In this document: positions 23,585-38,400 of the stretch, one piece after another
How the letters are laid out: the number at the start of each line of letters is the position of its first letter
How positions within the stretch are numbered: the stretch's first letter is position 1
Assembly (NCBI RefSeq): GCF_000150275.1
Contig: NW_002060945.1
Location: 2,255,172 to 2,319,171 of the forward strand
Reading direction: 5' to 3'
Length of the DNA: 64,000 nt
Source: Trichoplax adhaerens
Taxonomy: Eukaryota; Placozoa; Uniplacotomia; Trichoplacea; Trichoplacidae
The notes under the pieces: model-generated
What the model was told of the DNA's origin: nothing
Databases searched by the model: none
What the model saw: only the letters and a program-made list of their open reading frames with translations
Made by a program: the position numbers and the translations under genes

Positions 23585-23795
23585 TAATGCCATAATAAAA
23601 TTTAAAATCCTTCTAAATGGATATCACTAATCAAGTTATACCTACGGTATGTCTGTGAGCGATATAATATTAATTTTTATGACGGAATCAATTTACTTTA
23701 GTAATGCCATGATAAAATTCAAATCCTTCTAATTTGTAATCATCAATCAAGCTATACTTACGGTATATCTGTGATTGATATAATAGATAAGATGG
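23585..23795. repeat. Tandem duplication, unit 118 bp, 2 copies
   Basis: The unit starts with AATGCCATAATAAAA-like words at 23585 and 23703, and the copies match through ATCAAGYTATACYTACGGTAT. The minus-strand GTAAGT created in the second copy is a by-product of the repeat, not a splice site with an exon. Confidence 0.75.
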
Positions 23796-23959
23796 ATTCT
23801 ATGTCGCTTCGGTTCAAATTTATACTTGAAAAAGTTTAACATGAATATTCGAATTCTATTCCATAAATTTTTAGTCCTTGATAGGCCTTATCTACGCCTG
23901 AGATTTAACCATTTAGATCAGAGCAGGATTGGATCGCACTAGTCGCTACGATGACATTG

Positions 23960-24660
23960 ATAACAATTTTTTAGCACACATGGCCTAATTAGCCATGTCT
24001 GCACCTAAGATAAGATTTTAGTCTAAGATTTGCATGATATCTGACCGATATTATAGCAATCGCTAGAATGAGTGACATAGTCTAAGTATAGCAATTCTAG
24101 GGTGATTGTCTAAAATGTTTGTTTAGTGATATGCCCAATATTTGATTATAAAGATTGCTATATTTGATTGTGTTAATAACTATACTTGATATAGTTAGGC
24201 TACTAACAATAGATATTATCGTGAAGCTAATATTAGATGATTGATAACTACTGTATCAGAAATTATTAATGACTAATGCTAGGCAGTTGACTAATTACAA
24301 TACAAGTTATATGTGACATGATATACTGTAATTGTGAAGATGCCCAATACCGAAATGTGCTGGACATTAATAGAAGAATGGCGATATCTTAAGTAGAATG
24401 ATTCAGACTATAGAGGATAATGTTGTTCTATTTGAGAAAAAGTATTCTGTTTGATAAGTAAAATCTGATTGTAGATTAATTGTAATAAATGGATTTAGCG
24501 AAATGTATTTAAGAACTGCGGAAATAAGCTCACATAGAGAGAAGAGACTTCACTTCGCTTAGAGCTCGGAATACTTTAGATTTTAGACTAGATTCTCGTA
24601 GTAATTAATTATTGCTCTACTATTCTTAAAACCTTATAATAAAAACCTTTCAGAAAAGAC
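23960..24660 (+). mobile_element. Possible second LTR-like stretch (weak)
   Basis: A TATTTAAG-like word near 24507 is followed by a purine-rich GAGAGAAGAGACTT run and by TATAATAAAAACC near 24637, the same layout as at 21279-21695. No terminal inverted words or target duplication were identified. Confidence 0.2.
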
Positions 24661-25237
24661 CATTTAACTAAGACAATTATTGTGAGATACTTTTATTACA
24701 ATTTTTAATTGATTCGCCCGATAAGATTAGGTTATATAAATTATTTCAGTCAGTATAATACCGTATATATAGTAAAGAAGAGTTTTAATGGTATTCTAGA
24801 ATTTATTAAAACTGGTTTCGTTTGATTAGATATACCAGCATCTGAGATAGAAATTATTTATTCATCGAATCGGACAGCTGATAAGATCAACTATCGTTAA
24901 ACTATATCGAGGTATAATCCAATATCTTTGTAAAGTATTGAAAATAGTTGCTGTACTTGTGCATACCCTATCATATATACCAATACTATATGGCGAGATT
25001 TAACCTCAACAGAATTGATTAAGAACGTGTTTTCAAACTGTAATGCTAGGATTTTGCAACCCCTTAGGTTCGCAATCGTCTAACTCAAAATCTGAGTTTT
25101 TAAAATTGAGCAAATCTCTAACGTGACACAAGATCACTTCAACTACTACTGTAATTAGCTGAAATTACTATATAGACATAAAAAAATCTTCGTAGAGATA
25201 TCAATTTTTAAATTATTGGCACTATAGGCTACTGATG

Positions 25238-25760
25238 ACGATAAAGTCAATTTCATCTAACTTATTTTGATATAATTTTACGGCTATTTGTATCTGATGT
25301 TTTAATATCTACAATATGTGTTTATAGAATTGGAATTATAGAATTGGAATTAAAGCTTATTATAAGGCATTTAATATTTATATTTAATAAAGAAAGTCAA
25401 GCTATGTCATTCGAGTATAATAAAAAAATAATAATATCTGTTGGATAATATTGTTACACGGAAAGTAAGATAAAAATTGTACTTTTAATTAGTTATATTA
25501 CTCACGATAAAGTCAATTTCGTTCATCCTATTTTACATAATTTTTACGACTAATTATGTCATGTAGTTTAATTCCCGCAATGTCTATGAACAGATGTAAA
25601 ATTAGGATTGAAACGTTTTGTATTATGTTGTATGAATTGCATATAAAGGAAATAAAATTATATCGTCCACTTAAATGAAAAAAGTAATAAGATCTGTTGA
25701 ATAATATTGCAGCGTGGAGAGTGATTTAAAAATTGTTGATTGTGTTGCTTGCAACATAAA
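25238..25760. repeat. Tandem duplication, unit about 266 bp, 2 copies
   Basis: ACGATAAAGTCAATTTC occurs at 25238 and 25504. Downstream words ATCTGTTGGATAATATTG and ATCTGTTGAATAATATTG and the AAAAATTGT runs also correspond between copies. Confidence 0.75.
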
Positions 25761-28479
25761 TCAGCTGGTTGAATGCTACTTAATATCATAAAATACGATA
25801 TCAAGTGCCAATTGATATTGTATTTACTCCAAGGTTACGTAATATAAAAAATCGAATATGTTGTCAACGGTGCTAAGAAATAATATCTTTTATCCTATTC
25901 AAGATAATCCCCACACCTCATTTCGCAATTCTTAATTGAAATGATAATCATATCGGAAGTTACTGGTTACATACTATCAATTTTTAGCATCAATTACTGC
26001 TAGCTATACAGCTTAAAGTAGCCTAATAGAAAAATTTCTATGACAAAATCCATTACTGACGTAATTTTTACTTGGTGCCTCGTATCATTCTTACACTTGA
26101 AGGTATTTATAGTTGGGCAATACAGGTTTCTACTATGATCTACGGTAGTACATATATAAGCTATCCTTACTACTTTAAGATATATCGAAAGAAATCGTTT
26201 TATAGTACGGTTCTGTCTTACTATTCCAGTATGTGCAGGACCAAAGGAGAAATCTTTTTCATCACAGATGAAATTATAAATATTTTTACACTATCGAATT
26301 AGAGCTGCAGCTATTTTAACTATAATATCACCGTCTGAAATGATATTAGTATCGGGTAAGTTAATAATTTTTGTACTATAGTAAGAAAATTAATTTAATA
26401 AAAATCAAATAATTATAAATCTAAGTTTCCTATTCTATACATAAACTCGAGCCTAGAAAACTCCCACTTATTGCTTTCATCATGTACATCTCGAACGATA
26501 TTTATAGACAAAATCAAGTAATTGCAGGCCTCTATTTAAAAGAAAGTTATCGTAAGGATGTTCAAACTGCAAATTTCATAGAGAAGATGTTTCAAATTTT
26601 TCAGTTTATTGTTAGATCTATGATTATATAACGTCTAGAAAGTTAGAAAAATAAAATTTATTCATCGTATCAACTACATTTATAATTTACATCCCAGTTT
26701 CTCCATAGTATAAAACTTAAGTCTATTTTCTTGTGTGAATGTCACAATCATAGTTACTACAATTGCAAACGAATAGAACTTTTCTGACTGTCCCTGAGAG
26801 ATGTAACTCATAAATTTTATAGTTACTCAAATAAACGGATTAAATTATTAGGTTTACGCGTATGTCAGTAAATTATTTCCCAAAATCTTGCTATACTTAC
26901 ACTATAATTTGCGCTTATCCCACTACAGTACATTTAACAAACTAGCCCTAGTTTATTTTTTAATCAATATTTTACGTGTAATTTAATGGCAATTTCTTTT
27001 AAGAGAACTAGTACGAATGTTGAAAAAGCAATGAGACCTAAGCAAGGATTAATTTTTTCGTATCAATAACGCCCCTGACACTTTGTATCAAATGTTTAGT
27101 ATAACAGCCTAATGTAATATCAAATTGATTCAATTTCTTAATATACTGTATAGTAATAGTAAAAGACTGTTTATTACTCGGTCATAACAACTAGTACTAA
27201 ATATTCACAACTATATATAAATCATTATGCATACTAGCTGTAATATATGTAAAGATTTCTTTTGGCTATATTTTTTAAATGTGTATAAAAAAAGTAATGT
27301 TCTTAATCTGAACGATAATTAAATCATTACTCGACAGAATAACACCAAAATTGCAATTTATCACAAATCCTGCATACAGAATATTGATACAGAGTCAAAA
27401 TGATTCAATAGAATCCTTACAGTACTAAATATGCAAAATTATTTAACTTAGAGTTGAGTTTAATGTTTAGTTGATTAAAAAACTAATACAAGTATCAAGT
27501 TAAAGTGACTAATTCATGTCGTCAAAAATTGGATAATCATAAGTATTTTTACTTCGATCGTAATTTCCATCTTTGCAGATTAATGTTTTATTCAAATAAC
27601 TAAAGTAACTAATCACTTAAATCAATTATCATCACGATCTTCTCCCAATTCTTGACTATAAAGGAAACACTATATTATTAGAACTATTCAATCTAACCAT
27701 ATCTCAAGATGAGTACTCGATTTCGATGTAATCTGACGCGTAGAAGACAGATAGACCATGGATAGTCAAGTACTGTATAATGAACATTTAAAATGATCGT
27801 ATTTTTTCTTAAATTCAGTATTTGAAAGATTAACAGAACGGTATAACTCAAAGGAAATCATAGATCAGATTTAAAGCTTACAAGTTTTCTACCTTTATTG
27901 TGATCTAGTTATGAATTAGTGTCTTGCTACCGATAACATTTTATCTGTCAGTTTAATGCGCTTATTGTACTTGTATGGTCTATTATTATCAAATAGCAGT
28001 CCTGAAATTTTAATAGGTGAAGCCTCCGATATACTTTTAAGCTATATCCCAAATACTATCTAAAAGTTTTAGATTTATTTTTTCCATCGTAATAGAATGA
28101 AATTACCAAGTAACTACTCTCTAATTTTTTTGATCATTTTCTATCGAATCAAAATTGATCAGTAAAATTTTGCTAAAATAATTATTGACGGTTACCGTTT
28201 CCAAATGGAGTAAAAAAATCATCCAAAGGTTATTAACTTACTCAATAAAAAGAAAAAATATTTAAAAAGTATCAATTAAAAGTGGATAGAGTCCACAATA
28301 CGGCAAAGATAATTATTACTAAGCTATTACCGTCTTCATATTTCAACTGCTGTATAGAAAATTTCTCCATAACGCTTTTCCGATCTCAACTGGAATATCA
28401 GGTTTGATAAAATGGTTCGATAAGCATCAACATAGAATGAACCGAGAATAGTCTAATTGTATCTCTAATCTGCGTCTTT
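25761..28479. other. Featureless AT-rich stretch
   Basis: No exon, repeat array or RNA gene supported. The open frame at 26072-26302 has no splice or homology support and begins without a proper ATG context. Confidence 0.45.
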
Positions 28480-29330
28480 TTTTTCCTTACACACCCTTTT
28501 GATAATTTCTTGAATATGGATGATAATGGAATCTAAGATGATATTCTTTCGGTTTTAATGTTACTGAGGATGAATATAAATCAGCTTACAATGATAATGG
28601 TAGCTTAATTACATAATTGGAGACACAACTAATAAATTTTCTAGCTGGAAAAATGGTGTATATGGATTACGGCAATTAATGGACGTATGATACTTATCAT
28701 CCAATTTCTGGATATAGGGATATGATTTTCCAGTACGAATTGATGCAATGCTCTAAATACTTTATCCTGTACTTTTATGCAATTTTTTGTACCCAGTATC
28801 GAATGAACTAAAAAAAGCAAGGAATGATATTTATCTTGAGTTTAACAAAGGTTCTGTAGTAAATAAAGGCAAACCACTTGCTTAATCAACTACACTAAGA
28901 CAGAATAGTCAGCATGCGATTGGCCCGAAGGAATGGTCTGGTAGTAATAGTTGCCTGTAGCAGATGACAAAAATGGTGATCCTAAATAGTAATAAAACGT
29001 GATCTTTTTTAACTGTAGTCAATTCTTTCCTTTCAAAGGAATCAGTATTTCGTCGAGAATAGTTTCACTCGCAGTCCAATTTATTATGGTATTAATTCGA
29101 AATTGCTATGGTAGTACCAGCGTAGAGTAATCAACATGACGTATGTTAAAATGATTGAAGATAGGGACAACGATGTATTCCAATCATAAGACGATGGTGA
29201 AGATCAATTTCATAGATCAGTTAACAGCAAGTTTAGATATACATCAAGAATATCTCTTACATGAATTTAAAGGACGATTGAAATCTTGGCCGAATTTTTT
29301 TAAAGTTTCTAATAGTTAATTATAGATCGA
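28480..29330 (+). pseudogene. Decayed coding region, unknown family
   Basis: Translated-looking pieces on the plus strand include FNVTEDEYKSAYNDNGSLIT (about 28555-28615), IYLEFNKGSVVNKGKPLA (about 28830-28884), DDKNGDPK (about 28966-28990), and a 41-codon frame at 29194-29319 containing DQLTASLDIHQEYLLHEFKG and RLKSWPNFF. Stops and frame changes separate them. This could be an old pseudogene or poorly defined exons of an unknown gene; the last piece is the most protein-like. Confidence 0.35.
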
Positions 29331-29539
29331 CGAAATGCTACTTGAATAATCATACGGTAGAATTGACCCCATAATTTTATATGCTAGCAAATTTAAGGGA
29401 CTGTAAGCGGCAAAGAATGGAAAGGTAGGTAAAATTAAGTCTTAATCATCACTACCATGGAGACAAATATCAATATTTAGCGATTTCATTAAAGTGACAA
29501 TTGAAATTAAAATACCAACTGACTATTAAAATTTTAATA

Positions 29540-29890
29540 CTCTATTCACTTACTCAAGTCGTTAGTTGCAATACTTCTAAACAATGATATGAATTGTCTC
29601 CAATTATTTATTCCACCGATCATTCTATTTAAAGAGGCGCATTTTTAACCGATTGAGTAAGAAAATAAAAGCTGCAATACCTCCTAACAGTGATAGTAAT
29701 TATCCCTATCACTCATTCTCATGACTATAATATGTAATGTAAGGGATATTTAACCGATTGAATAAGGAAATAAAAGTTACAATACTCCAAACGGCAATAT
29801 GAATTGTCCCCACTTATTTATTCCACCTATCGTCCTATTTATCGTAAGGAATTTCTAACCGATATCGATTAAGTAAGGAAATAGAGGTCT
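29540..29890. repeat. Diverged tandem repeat, unit about 110-130 bp, about 3 copies
   Basis: TTTAACCGATTGARTAAGRAAATAAAAG occurs near 29645 and 29750, with a degraded copy near 29855. The GATATGAATTGTC..TTATTTATTCCACC block occurs at about 29587 and 29803. Confidence 0.7.
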
Positions 29891-30869
29891 GTAGGTTATA
29901 TTTTAAATCCTTATAAATTATCTTTTAAGCGACGAGGATAAGTGATTGAAATATGTTTACTTGGATACCTCCGTTTAACGTTTTGACGCTATTGCTTCCA
30001 TTCCTTATTATTACAAAATTGACTAGAAGTTTACTTTGCTTGAAACTGTTTATTTACATCTATTATTCAACTTGATACTATTCCAACCAGTTGATGACCG
30101 ACTTCAATTTAAAGACGTCAATATTGAATGATTGGTTATCAATAAATTATGGCTAGATTTTCGGTCTCGATTTGCTCATAAAATAATGATCCAATGAGAT
30201 TGCAGTCATTTTTAATCATCAATAATATTGGATTCCGTCGTCATTATGTCATCATCGGCTATTCTGTCATTTTTAGTAGCCAATTGTTAATAGTATCATC
30301 ATAATCATGAAGAGATTACTAAGCGCTGTAGATACTTTTAAGTTCGACAGATACAAATGGAAAAACTCAGCATTACGATTGAAATTAAAGCAAAATTACG
30401 TCATGTTTCTGTAATTAACTTCAATCTGAATCAATACATTAGAAAGTAAATTATAATGATGGCATTACAGTGAATCCTTAGAATCAGTTACTTCCAATTG
30501 ATGAATGTCATCAATTAAATCATCTAAGTAGGTAGAGAGCGTTAATGGTACTGAAACTAGAATGGTAAGGGTAACAGCATAGACTACAATTCAAAATTAA
30601 ATCATAAGAACAACACCATTCTTTCTTAATTGATGTCGGTTGGCTACGGCCTTAAACAGTCTTGAACGAATAAAAAAGAGTAGATGAAAATATCGCTTTC
30701 TTGATAGACTGTATAGAGAATAGTAATAAATCGCCTAGTAGGATTCTAATACGTACCGTTATGCTTAAAGCTAAAAGAACAGCTTTGAAACGTTGAAAAT
30801 AATCGACATCAACATGAAATCGAAAGAAAGATAAAATGTAATGCTTGCGGATGATTATACGGCCAGTGA

Positions 30870-31470
30870 TCTAGAAAATTGATGAATTATACTTTTATTT
30901 GCATGTATGGTGGACTACAGCGATGTAGTCATAAATTAGAGTCAAGAATGTTGGTGGTGAAAACTTGAAGGGCTAGGGTAGAAAATATTAAAGATTTGAT
31001 ATCGATATAAATTTATGTCTAAAAAGGGAGAGAGTTAATTTCTGACAATGCTAACCTAATAAACTAAAAAGTGATTCCATTAAGATTTCTTCTAGAATGC
31101 TGTAGACTACATGAAAATGGCTATAGATGTATTTAGAGAGAATACTACTGATATCAGAAAGATAGGGGTAGAAATATTAGCAATAGTCAATATTAAACTC
31201 GAAAACACATCTAAAGGGAGGAGTGATTACGGTATTAAACTAATTTGAACTAGTAAGTGATTCTATTAAGATCTCTTCTAGAATAGACTGCATGAAAATG
31301 GTCATAAATGTGGTTAGAGAGAGCACTAATGACGCAAGAAAGATAGTGATCGAGATATTAGCAGTAGTAGATATAAACCTTGAAATCATTTCTAAACGAA
31401 GGCGATTGGTCACAGGATTAAACTGATTCGATCTAGAAAGTGACTCAATGGCAATCATTTTTATGAGATA
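30870..31470. repeat. Tandem array, unit about 183 bp, about 3 copies
   Basis: AAGTGATTCYATTAAGATYTCTTCTAGAAT occurs at about 31069 and 31254, with a degraded copy at about 31437 and an older one before 31060. On the minus strand the unit includes an open stretch rich in Ile/Ser/Thr (31240-31521) that looks membrane-like, but it only reflects the AT-rich repeat. Confidence 0.7.
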
Positions 31471-32201
31471 GATTGTATGCACATAGTGATAGAAAATAAA
31501 ATCTTTAATAACTATAGGCATGGAAATAGGTTTAATCCCTGATCATGATGCGATGGAGCGATTGCTCGAGTTATCGAGGCAGAAAGTAAATCTTTTCAAA
31601 ATACTACTCCATCATACGAAACGAATTCTAACATAAGCTCGATAGGAGCACCTTTCCATCGAACTATTATCGGCATTAGCATAAAAATTACTGCAGAAAA
31701 TTCATCAATGAACATCAGCTAGCACTACATTACCGTAGATCATTCTTAAATGGAATAGTTCATCTCTAAAAATGAGCTACATCATTTAGGTGTTCACTAA
31801 GAATTAAGTAGCTGGATATTTGTTGGCATTAATTGTATTTTATAACACTATAAGCACCAAATTATAAAGGTAACTTGAAAATAGATAGCGGCTCCTCCCA
31901 TCCGCTCCATTAAAAGTTAAACCGAGGCTATATGAAGATAAATATACTTTTCGTGTTATAGTTACATTTAATATGCATTTGATCACTCATTCCCAATGGA
32001 TAAAAAGTCTAAGACTATTGATTTTACAGGGATAGATAGACGTATTGTCGATAATTATGTTCTCTGCGGATACCATTATCCTTATTTACTCAGGTAGAAA
32101 GTTACCTCCTAGGTACCGTTCTCAATGCTATTTTAATCAGTTATAATAGTCAAATGACAGCTAAACACTTATAGCCAATATTTGGAAATTACTACCTAAT
32201 G

Positions 32202-32420
32202 TTGTTGGATCGATATTACGGTAGCCGATGCTCCAAGTTAGATTTTAGTTTAGATTAATGATTAAAGCTTTTTTGTTTGAGTCCTTTCATAGATTTATTA
32301 ATCAGTAATGTCGTTGCATCGATGTTCGGGTGGTCGATGCTCCAACTTGAAAGCTAAGTTTAGAATGACGATTGAAGCCTTTCTATATCAGAGATGTTTA
32401 TAGATTTAATTATCAGTCAC
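32202..32420. repeat. Tandem duplication, unit about 110 bp, 2 copies
   Basis: TTGTTGGATCGATATTACGG / GTCGTTGCATCGATGTTCGG and then GCCGATGCTCCAAGTT / GTCGATGCTCCAACTT correspond between about 32202-32311 and 32312-32420. Confidence 0.75.
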
Positions 32421-35400
32421 ATAGAATTGATTTCATTACGGTAAATATTACAGTTTTAGGCTGGATCTATGATAAAAAAAAGGGAAAGCTATCTGAAAGA
32501 ATATTTATTAGAATATTTATTTATCCATATATTAGGCTTAATTGCATCAGGATACAAGCTGCAGTATTAAATGAGACCTGTGATGAAGATGAAGGTTATC
32601 CTTTACTTATAATAGTTATTTGTACATGTAGAGATTTACCTCAACAGTAAAAAATTAGTTTTGCTGTAGCAGATTGTACAAACTTAAAATATTTCTAATT
32701 AATAGAAATTACTTTATCTCCACATTCTATTTAGTAATTTTGGGAGATTCAGTGCAATTTTAGATTGATTCAGTCTCTCTGTATTAAAGTAAGCGTTAGA
32801 ACATAATAAAATGGATCAAATTTGATGAAGATACTGTCTCTTATGACTTGCGCATGAAACGATATAGTTTTCAATAAAATTTGCCTTTAATTTTAAGGGA
32901 ATTATAAATATCGACTAGATATTGTCTGATATACCGGTAGTAGGGATCGATGAAGTCAGAGTTGTTAATTAGAGAGAAATAGCTTTATATTATTATAATT
33001 GTGATATCCGATATTTAGCTAAACCAAAAATCATGAGTACGCTTGTACAATTATCAACAACGCAAATTAAATTCTTAGCAAAATATGGAAAGATTCTAAT
33101 ATATATGTAGCACGAGCTTCACGCGTAAAAACTAGACACAAAAAGTACCCAGATTCAATCCTTAGCCTAGGGCAATTGAAAAATAGTCAATTGCCGTTAT
33201 AAACCAGTAACATATTGCTTACATCATATGAATTTAATTAACTATGATCAGATCGATAATGAAGGTTTTCCACTATTTTAAGACTATAGATATTTAATGT
33301 TAAGATAAATTATAGTCAAGTACTATCTTGAAGATTTACTTGTTTATGAACTTATTTCACAACATTCTAGTATATTATACACGTAATATGTCAACAAAGC
33401 GAAATTTTAAGGTGGACTGCATTAAATAACAAAGATAATTAAGCATCGACAGTAAATTGAGGATGGAAATAGTGTAGAATAGAAGAATAAGCAATTCTAC
33501 AAATATAATAACTTTCTAGTTAATAGCTTTAAGAATCATGCCATCAAATGCGAAACTAGAGATTAATTATAGTACTGTTGATATACAAATAAACTGAATA
33601 TGAACGCAGTATGCAAGCAGAATTAGATATAGCATCGAAATAAAGATTTCAATGTAACTATTTGTGAATTGTGGAAAAATTATTAAGCAGAGGTGTAATC
33701 GGGTCCCATTTGGCGATTTCTAACAGTAATACTTACGAAAATTATATCTTCATTTATAAGAAATACCTCATGAATTATGCTATTGTTAACTGCCTACCAT
33801 TCCAAAATGTTATTCATAACTTTAAGGAAATTTTTTTGTCTGAACTTGTTCTCATTTACTAGACTAAGCTCTTTAAGTTGCTAATTCATTTGATTGGTAA
33901 TATACCGATATTGGATACACCCAATGCCCATCATCTCATATAATATAAAATATACATGAGTAGTACGATATAATCATAAGTTAACCAACTGAAAAAATAA
34001 AATTTAGCCATATGAAAAATATTCTAATATTCATCGTACGCTTGATAAAAAGTTATAACATTATGGTTTCAAATGTGTATAGGATCTAAAAATAGAGCTG
34101 TATCTGGCTTCCTTAATTCTAACATCAGATGGCCTAGGAGTAGTTTCCTAGTTCAAAAGACCATTAAAATTCTGATATTAAAATCTTAAAGTCCTATCGT
34201 AAATATGTATAATTTCAATTGGATCGAATGTGATAAAAATGTGCCATTATCATTTTGTTTTCTATAAGACAGTAGCTTATCCCACGTTCAGATTTGATTA
34301 TGTAATAAGTAACCGTAATATTAGCCCAATTAGTCACTTTTTGTAGGCAGTGGAGGAAGTGATATGCTGTAAGATTATCGTGATATCGGAAGAACTTTTA
34401 AATTTTACTGAATTTATGTAGAATATTTTACTGGCTAAATAACGTTCGAGATTCCAATAGCGGATCCAGTAACCCTCCTATGCAACATATTGCGGTACTT
34501 ATTTTAATTAAATTTAATAGTAATCATATCTTTATGAATAGCATTCACTAGATAAATTTAATGCTATTGATAGGAAGAGGAGATAGCGTTAAATCTAAAC
34601 TCTGAAACATCTGTGAACTATCCAAAATATCATACAGCACCACTTTAATGAGTCTATAATAACACATAAGCTTATTTTAATGTCCTTCAATTAAATTGTT
34701 TAAAGTCCATCAACAATTCCCCATTCGTAGCTAATACAAGTAGACAATTGTGTCTGTATTGGTATATCAAAAAATCTTAAGTCTATAGCAAATTGTAAAC
34801 GAGTATATATGTTATATATATAATATCAACAAATGAAGTTTCTATTGTATATAGAAACCGTTGCTATGGCTATTGCGAGTAGAAGAGTTACTCTGTAGTC
34901 GCTAGTTCGAACTTCAACAACGGCTTAAATTGCCTTAACATGACGCATAATTTGATGCATTTTTATCCCATTGCTAAGTACTGTAATTAATTACCCTTGC
35001 TTAACTAATAAAGTTGTACTCTCCTGTAATATGCTTTAGTAAGTGTATAAGCCTGCCAAAAGTGGGCAATGTTATACGATTTCAAAATATGTAGAGTTAT
35101 GAATAAAGATATTCTCCTTAATGCTAATTTTTCGGCTATGTACTGGTATAGCTATCCCCTGAAATCATTAAATCATTAAGAATTCACGTCAGCACTGGAG
35201 AATTTGAAGGAAGAAAGTTAGTGTTTTACAAATACGGGAGTAAGATATATCTCAAAAATCGGAATATTGATTAAAGTGGACAAAAGTATTACATAGTATG
35301 ACGCTATGAGACATCATTAACAAGTTAGACTAGAAAAAATTTTAGCAATAGACTAAGTGCACTTTCAATTACATTTATAAGAGTAAGATGTAGCCCTTTC

Positions 35401-38400
35401 AATTGAAATGTTGACGCGGGCTTGATTGTTCCTTTAGTAATTAAAAATAATGTTGAATATATGATTTTGAAACAAAATGATGAAGGAAATTTAAATTTAA
35501 GAAATTCAGTGTTCAACCGATTATCTTTATAAAGATAAGATATTGCTACAGCAGTTGTGATATTAGTAGAGTCCTATAATTTATTTAACGATTTAAAACT
35601 TGTGTAATATCATTCAAAATTGGAAAAATGATGCGAGATATTTGAAATTTAAAACATCAAGAATTTTTGATAACTCCATTTAAGAGCAAGATATCGCTGT
35701 GCGTATCGGAATATCGATAAAGTTTCGGGTACTAATTGATTTGACGATGTAGTTTTAAGCAATTTTTTGAAGAATTCGTACGATGATGTAAGATATCCAG
35801 GTGTATATTACTGTTAATACTCTACCAACTATATCAGTAGTATAAGATTAATGCGCGAACAACATAGCTCATAATATCAGATTTTAGTATTACTTGATAT
35901 AGCTACAGGACTATAGAGCATTAGGAATCTAAGAGAATGACCACAGAATTTGGGTTTGGACTGAATTCAGAAAATTACAAGTAGAATTGGTGGACCTCTA
36001 CTAGCCATACTTACATGATCAAGGTTTAACCCATAGGTTGTAGTAATGGAGTAATCTCGAGCAAAACTTATTACAAAGTTTAAATAGTCAATTGCATTGC
36101 TTATGACTCTAGCTACTGTTATAAGTCTTATTCCGCAAAATGTGAAAAACTTTGTTTAATTTGACGACGATTTTTACTACTTCTCTAATTCATTTCTTTC
36201 CCGTTTTACAGATACAATGCAAAACGTTTTACTTTAGGATATTGAAATGTGTTATCTTTTAACCCACTTATAAATAAAGAAGTCTAGTAGATTTCAAGAA
36301 TATATATTTACGGCTTAATACCACCTTTTATGGATATCAATGTTTTGTTTAACAAAAATATCTTTTCAAATTTGCAGTCAATAGAATAAAGATGTGTACA
36401 ATCATATATATCTAAATATATCTTGATGTGCAACTAAAGTAAAAAAATGCAAATATTAATAGTTCCATCGGTGTATCCAAGATACTCAAATGATCAATAA
36501 CGATTGTTAGTAAAACTGAAAAGGACGATATATTAGTAGATTATATACGACGTAGTGTTACAGCTACTATTTTCTATATGTGAATAGACGACGATAATCA
36601 GTGTGTATTCGCTAAAGAAATGTGAATTTAAATTGTACAAAGTATTCTTAAGTTGACCATATGGAGAAACAAACTAATGGGTGTTACGAATATTATTTCA
36701 GAATTGAGCACTAATTTTAAAACAGAACAAACAGACAGTAATAATATGATTCATCAATCCTATTGCAGCCTTAAAAGTAATATTAGAATTTTAGTCCGCT
36801 AGCAAGGAGCATGATAAAATAAGACAAACCTCATGGAATGAAAATTATAGCATGTCATAATCGAAATCGAATATACATTAGTAACTAATTGACTGATTCG
36901 AATTTTAACTTAGTATCAAACATTTAATTAAGATTAATCATACATTATGATAATGGCCGAAACTAATTGTAATAAAGATCCACTTTATTTAACCTAAATA
37001 AGCTTTCTTTCAGTTTTATCATTTGCCATCAAACTGTTTTAAATTACCAGTGGAAATAAATAAAATAAAAAAATAAAAAAAATCAATTGGTCTAAATTAA
37101 ATCTAAATTAATTCATGACACATTAATCAATTCATAAGCATAGCTAATTTATACTGTACGAATAATGTGGAGAAGGAGCTGTAAAGAAATTCGCGATTTT
37201 GACATAGTTTATATCGATGCATTAGCCCCTCAACAAATACACTTAAAAGATAGGATATGGATAGAGTAAAATATCGCTCTAATCCAGGATAAAATATCGC
37301 ATTAATTTATGATGTACATGGAGAAATTTGAATACCTCCTTTTTCCTTTTAAAATTAATTTAGCATTTTTCTTCCCTATCCATTAATTCTTTAAAAGTAG
37401 GATAATAGATAAAGTCTCGAATAGTAAAGTTGGTAATGAGGAAATCGATCCAAGATAGGATAAAATGATCGGTTAAAATAAAGTTGAGGGGAAATGAATG
37501 ATAGTCGTTAACGCTTACAAAATCAACATCACATTTTATCGGTCCGATTGAGTTGTTGAAAATATGAAATAATACTAAGATTTAAATTAGTTTAGGATAC
37601 TTTACCGAGCATGGGAATGATTCTTCTATCCGGCATATTTTTCCGTTAGATCAATTCGATCCGTTTAATTAGGTGAGCAAGGCTAGTAATTATCAACTTG
37701 GTGGCATGGATAGCTTAAAATGATGAAATGTTAACACTAAAGGAAGGTAAGATTATGTTTTTGGTACGTGATGTTGTGTCTATAATAAGGATTTGAATAA
37801 GGATGCCTCTAAAATCCAATATGCGGCCGTTTTGATTCTTCTAAATTATAGCCTGTGTTTTTCTATCTTCAGAATATGAAATGAGTTACTACCTTTCTAT
37901 AACATGATGGCGTATAATTATCTGCTTACCTAACTATGATGGACTATTATTACCTGACTGGATAATGATTGAGTCATATCATTTTATAAACAGCCATAAC
38001 AATTATCATGGACTGGCATTTTGTATAATCTTAAATAAATTCATCAACTCGATCTTACACCCTTGGAAATAATTATTTGTTCTTGTAATTGTTATTATTT
38101 CAATCAGTAGATACATTCATTATGTCAAGATACAAAAGCCAGTTAGAATAATGATTTTCTATGCAATTTTCTCTTAAATTGAAAGTTTTCAACAATTATT
38201 GTATTCTCGTGGGCTAAAGTAAACCATGCTTGACTTGAATAATACTACAATGTCCTGAAAATAACTTATTCAATTCATTTTCTGTTTCTGTTGTATCTAT
38301 TTTCCCTTTCCACACACTATACATTTCCCCGTCTATTTCAAAATGTTATTGATTTACGCTGTGAACATTTCATGATAGTACGATTAAGTACAGTGAAAAT

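Noticed and set aside
31240-31521. Hydrophobic 93-codon minus-strand frame resembling membrane segments
   Set aside because: It spans units of a tandem repeat. Ile/Leu/Thr/Ser richness follows from AT-rich sequence, and no conserved receptor or transporter motif is present.
34858-34923. tRNA-like stretch: CCGTTG...CAACGG ends and a GTTCGAAC word
   Set aside because: The length is 66 bases, the seventh acceptor pair mismatches, the T-stem does not pair and the C after the T-loop is missing. At best a chance or degraded tRNA-derived sequence.
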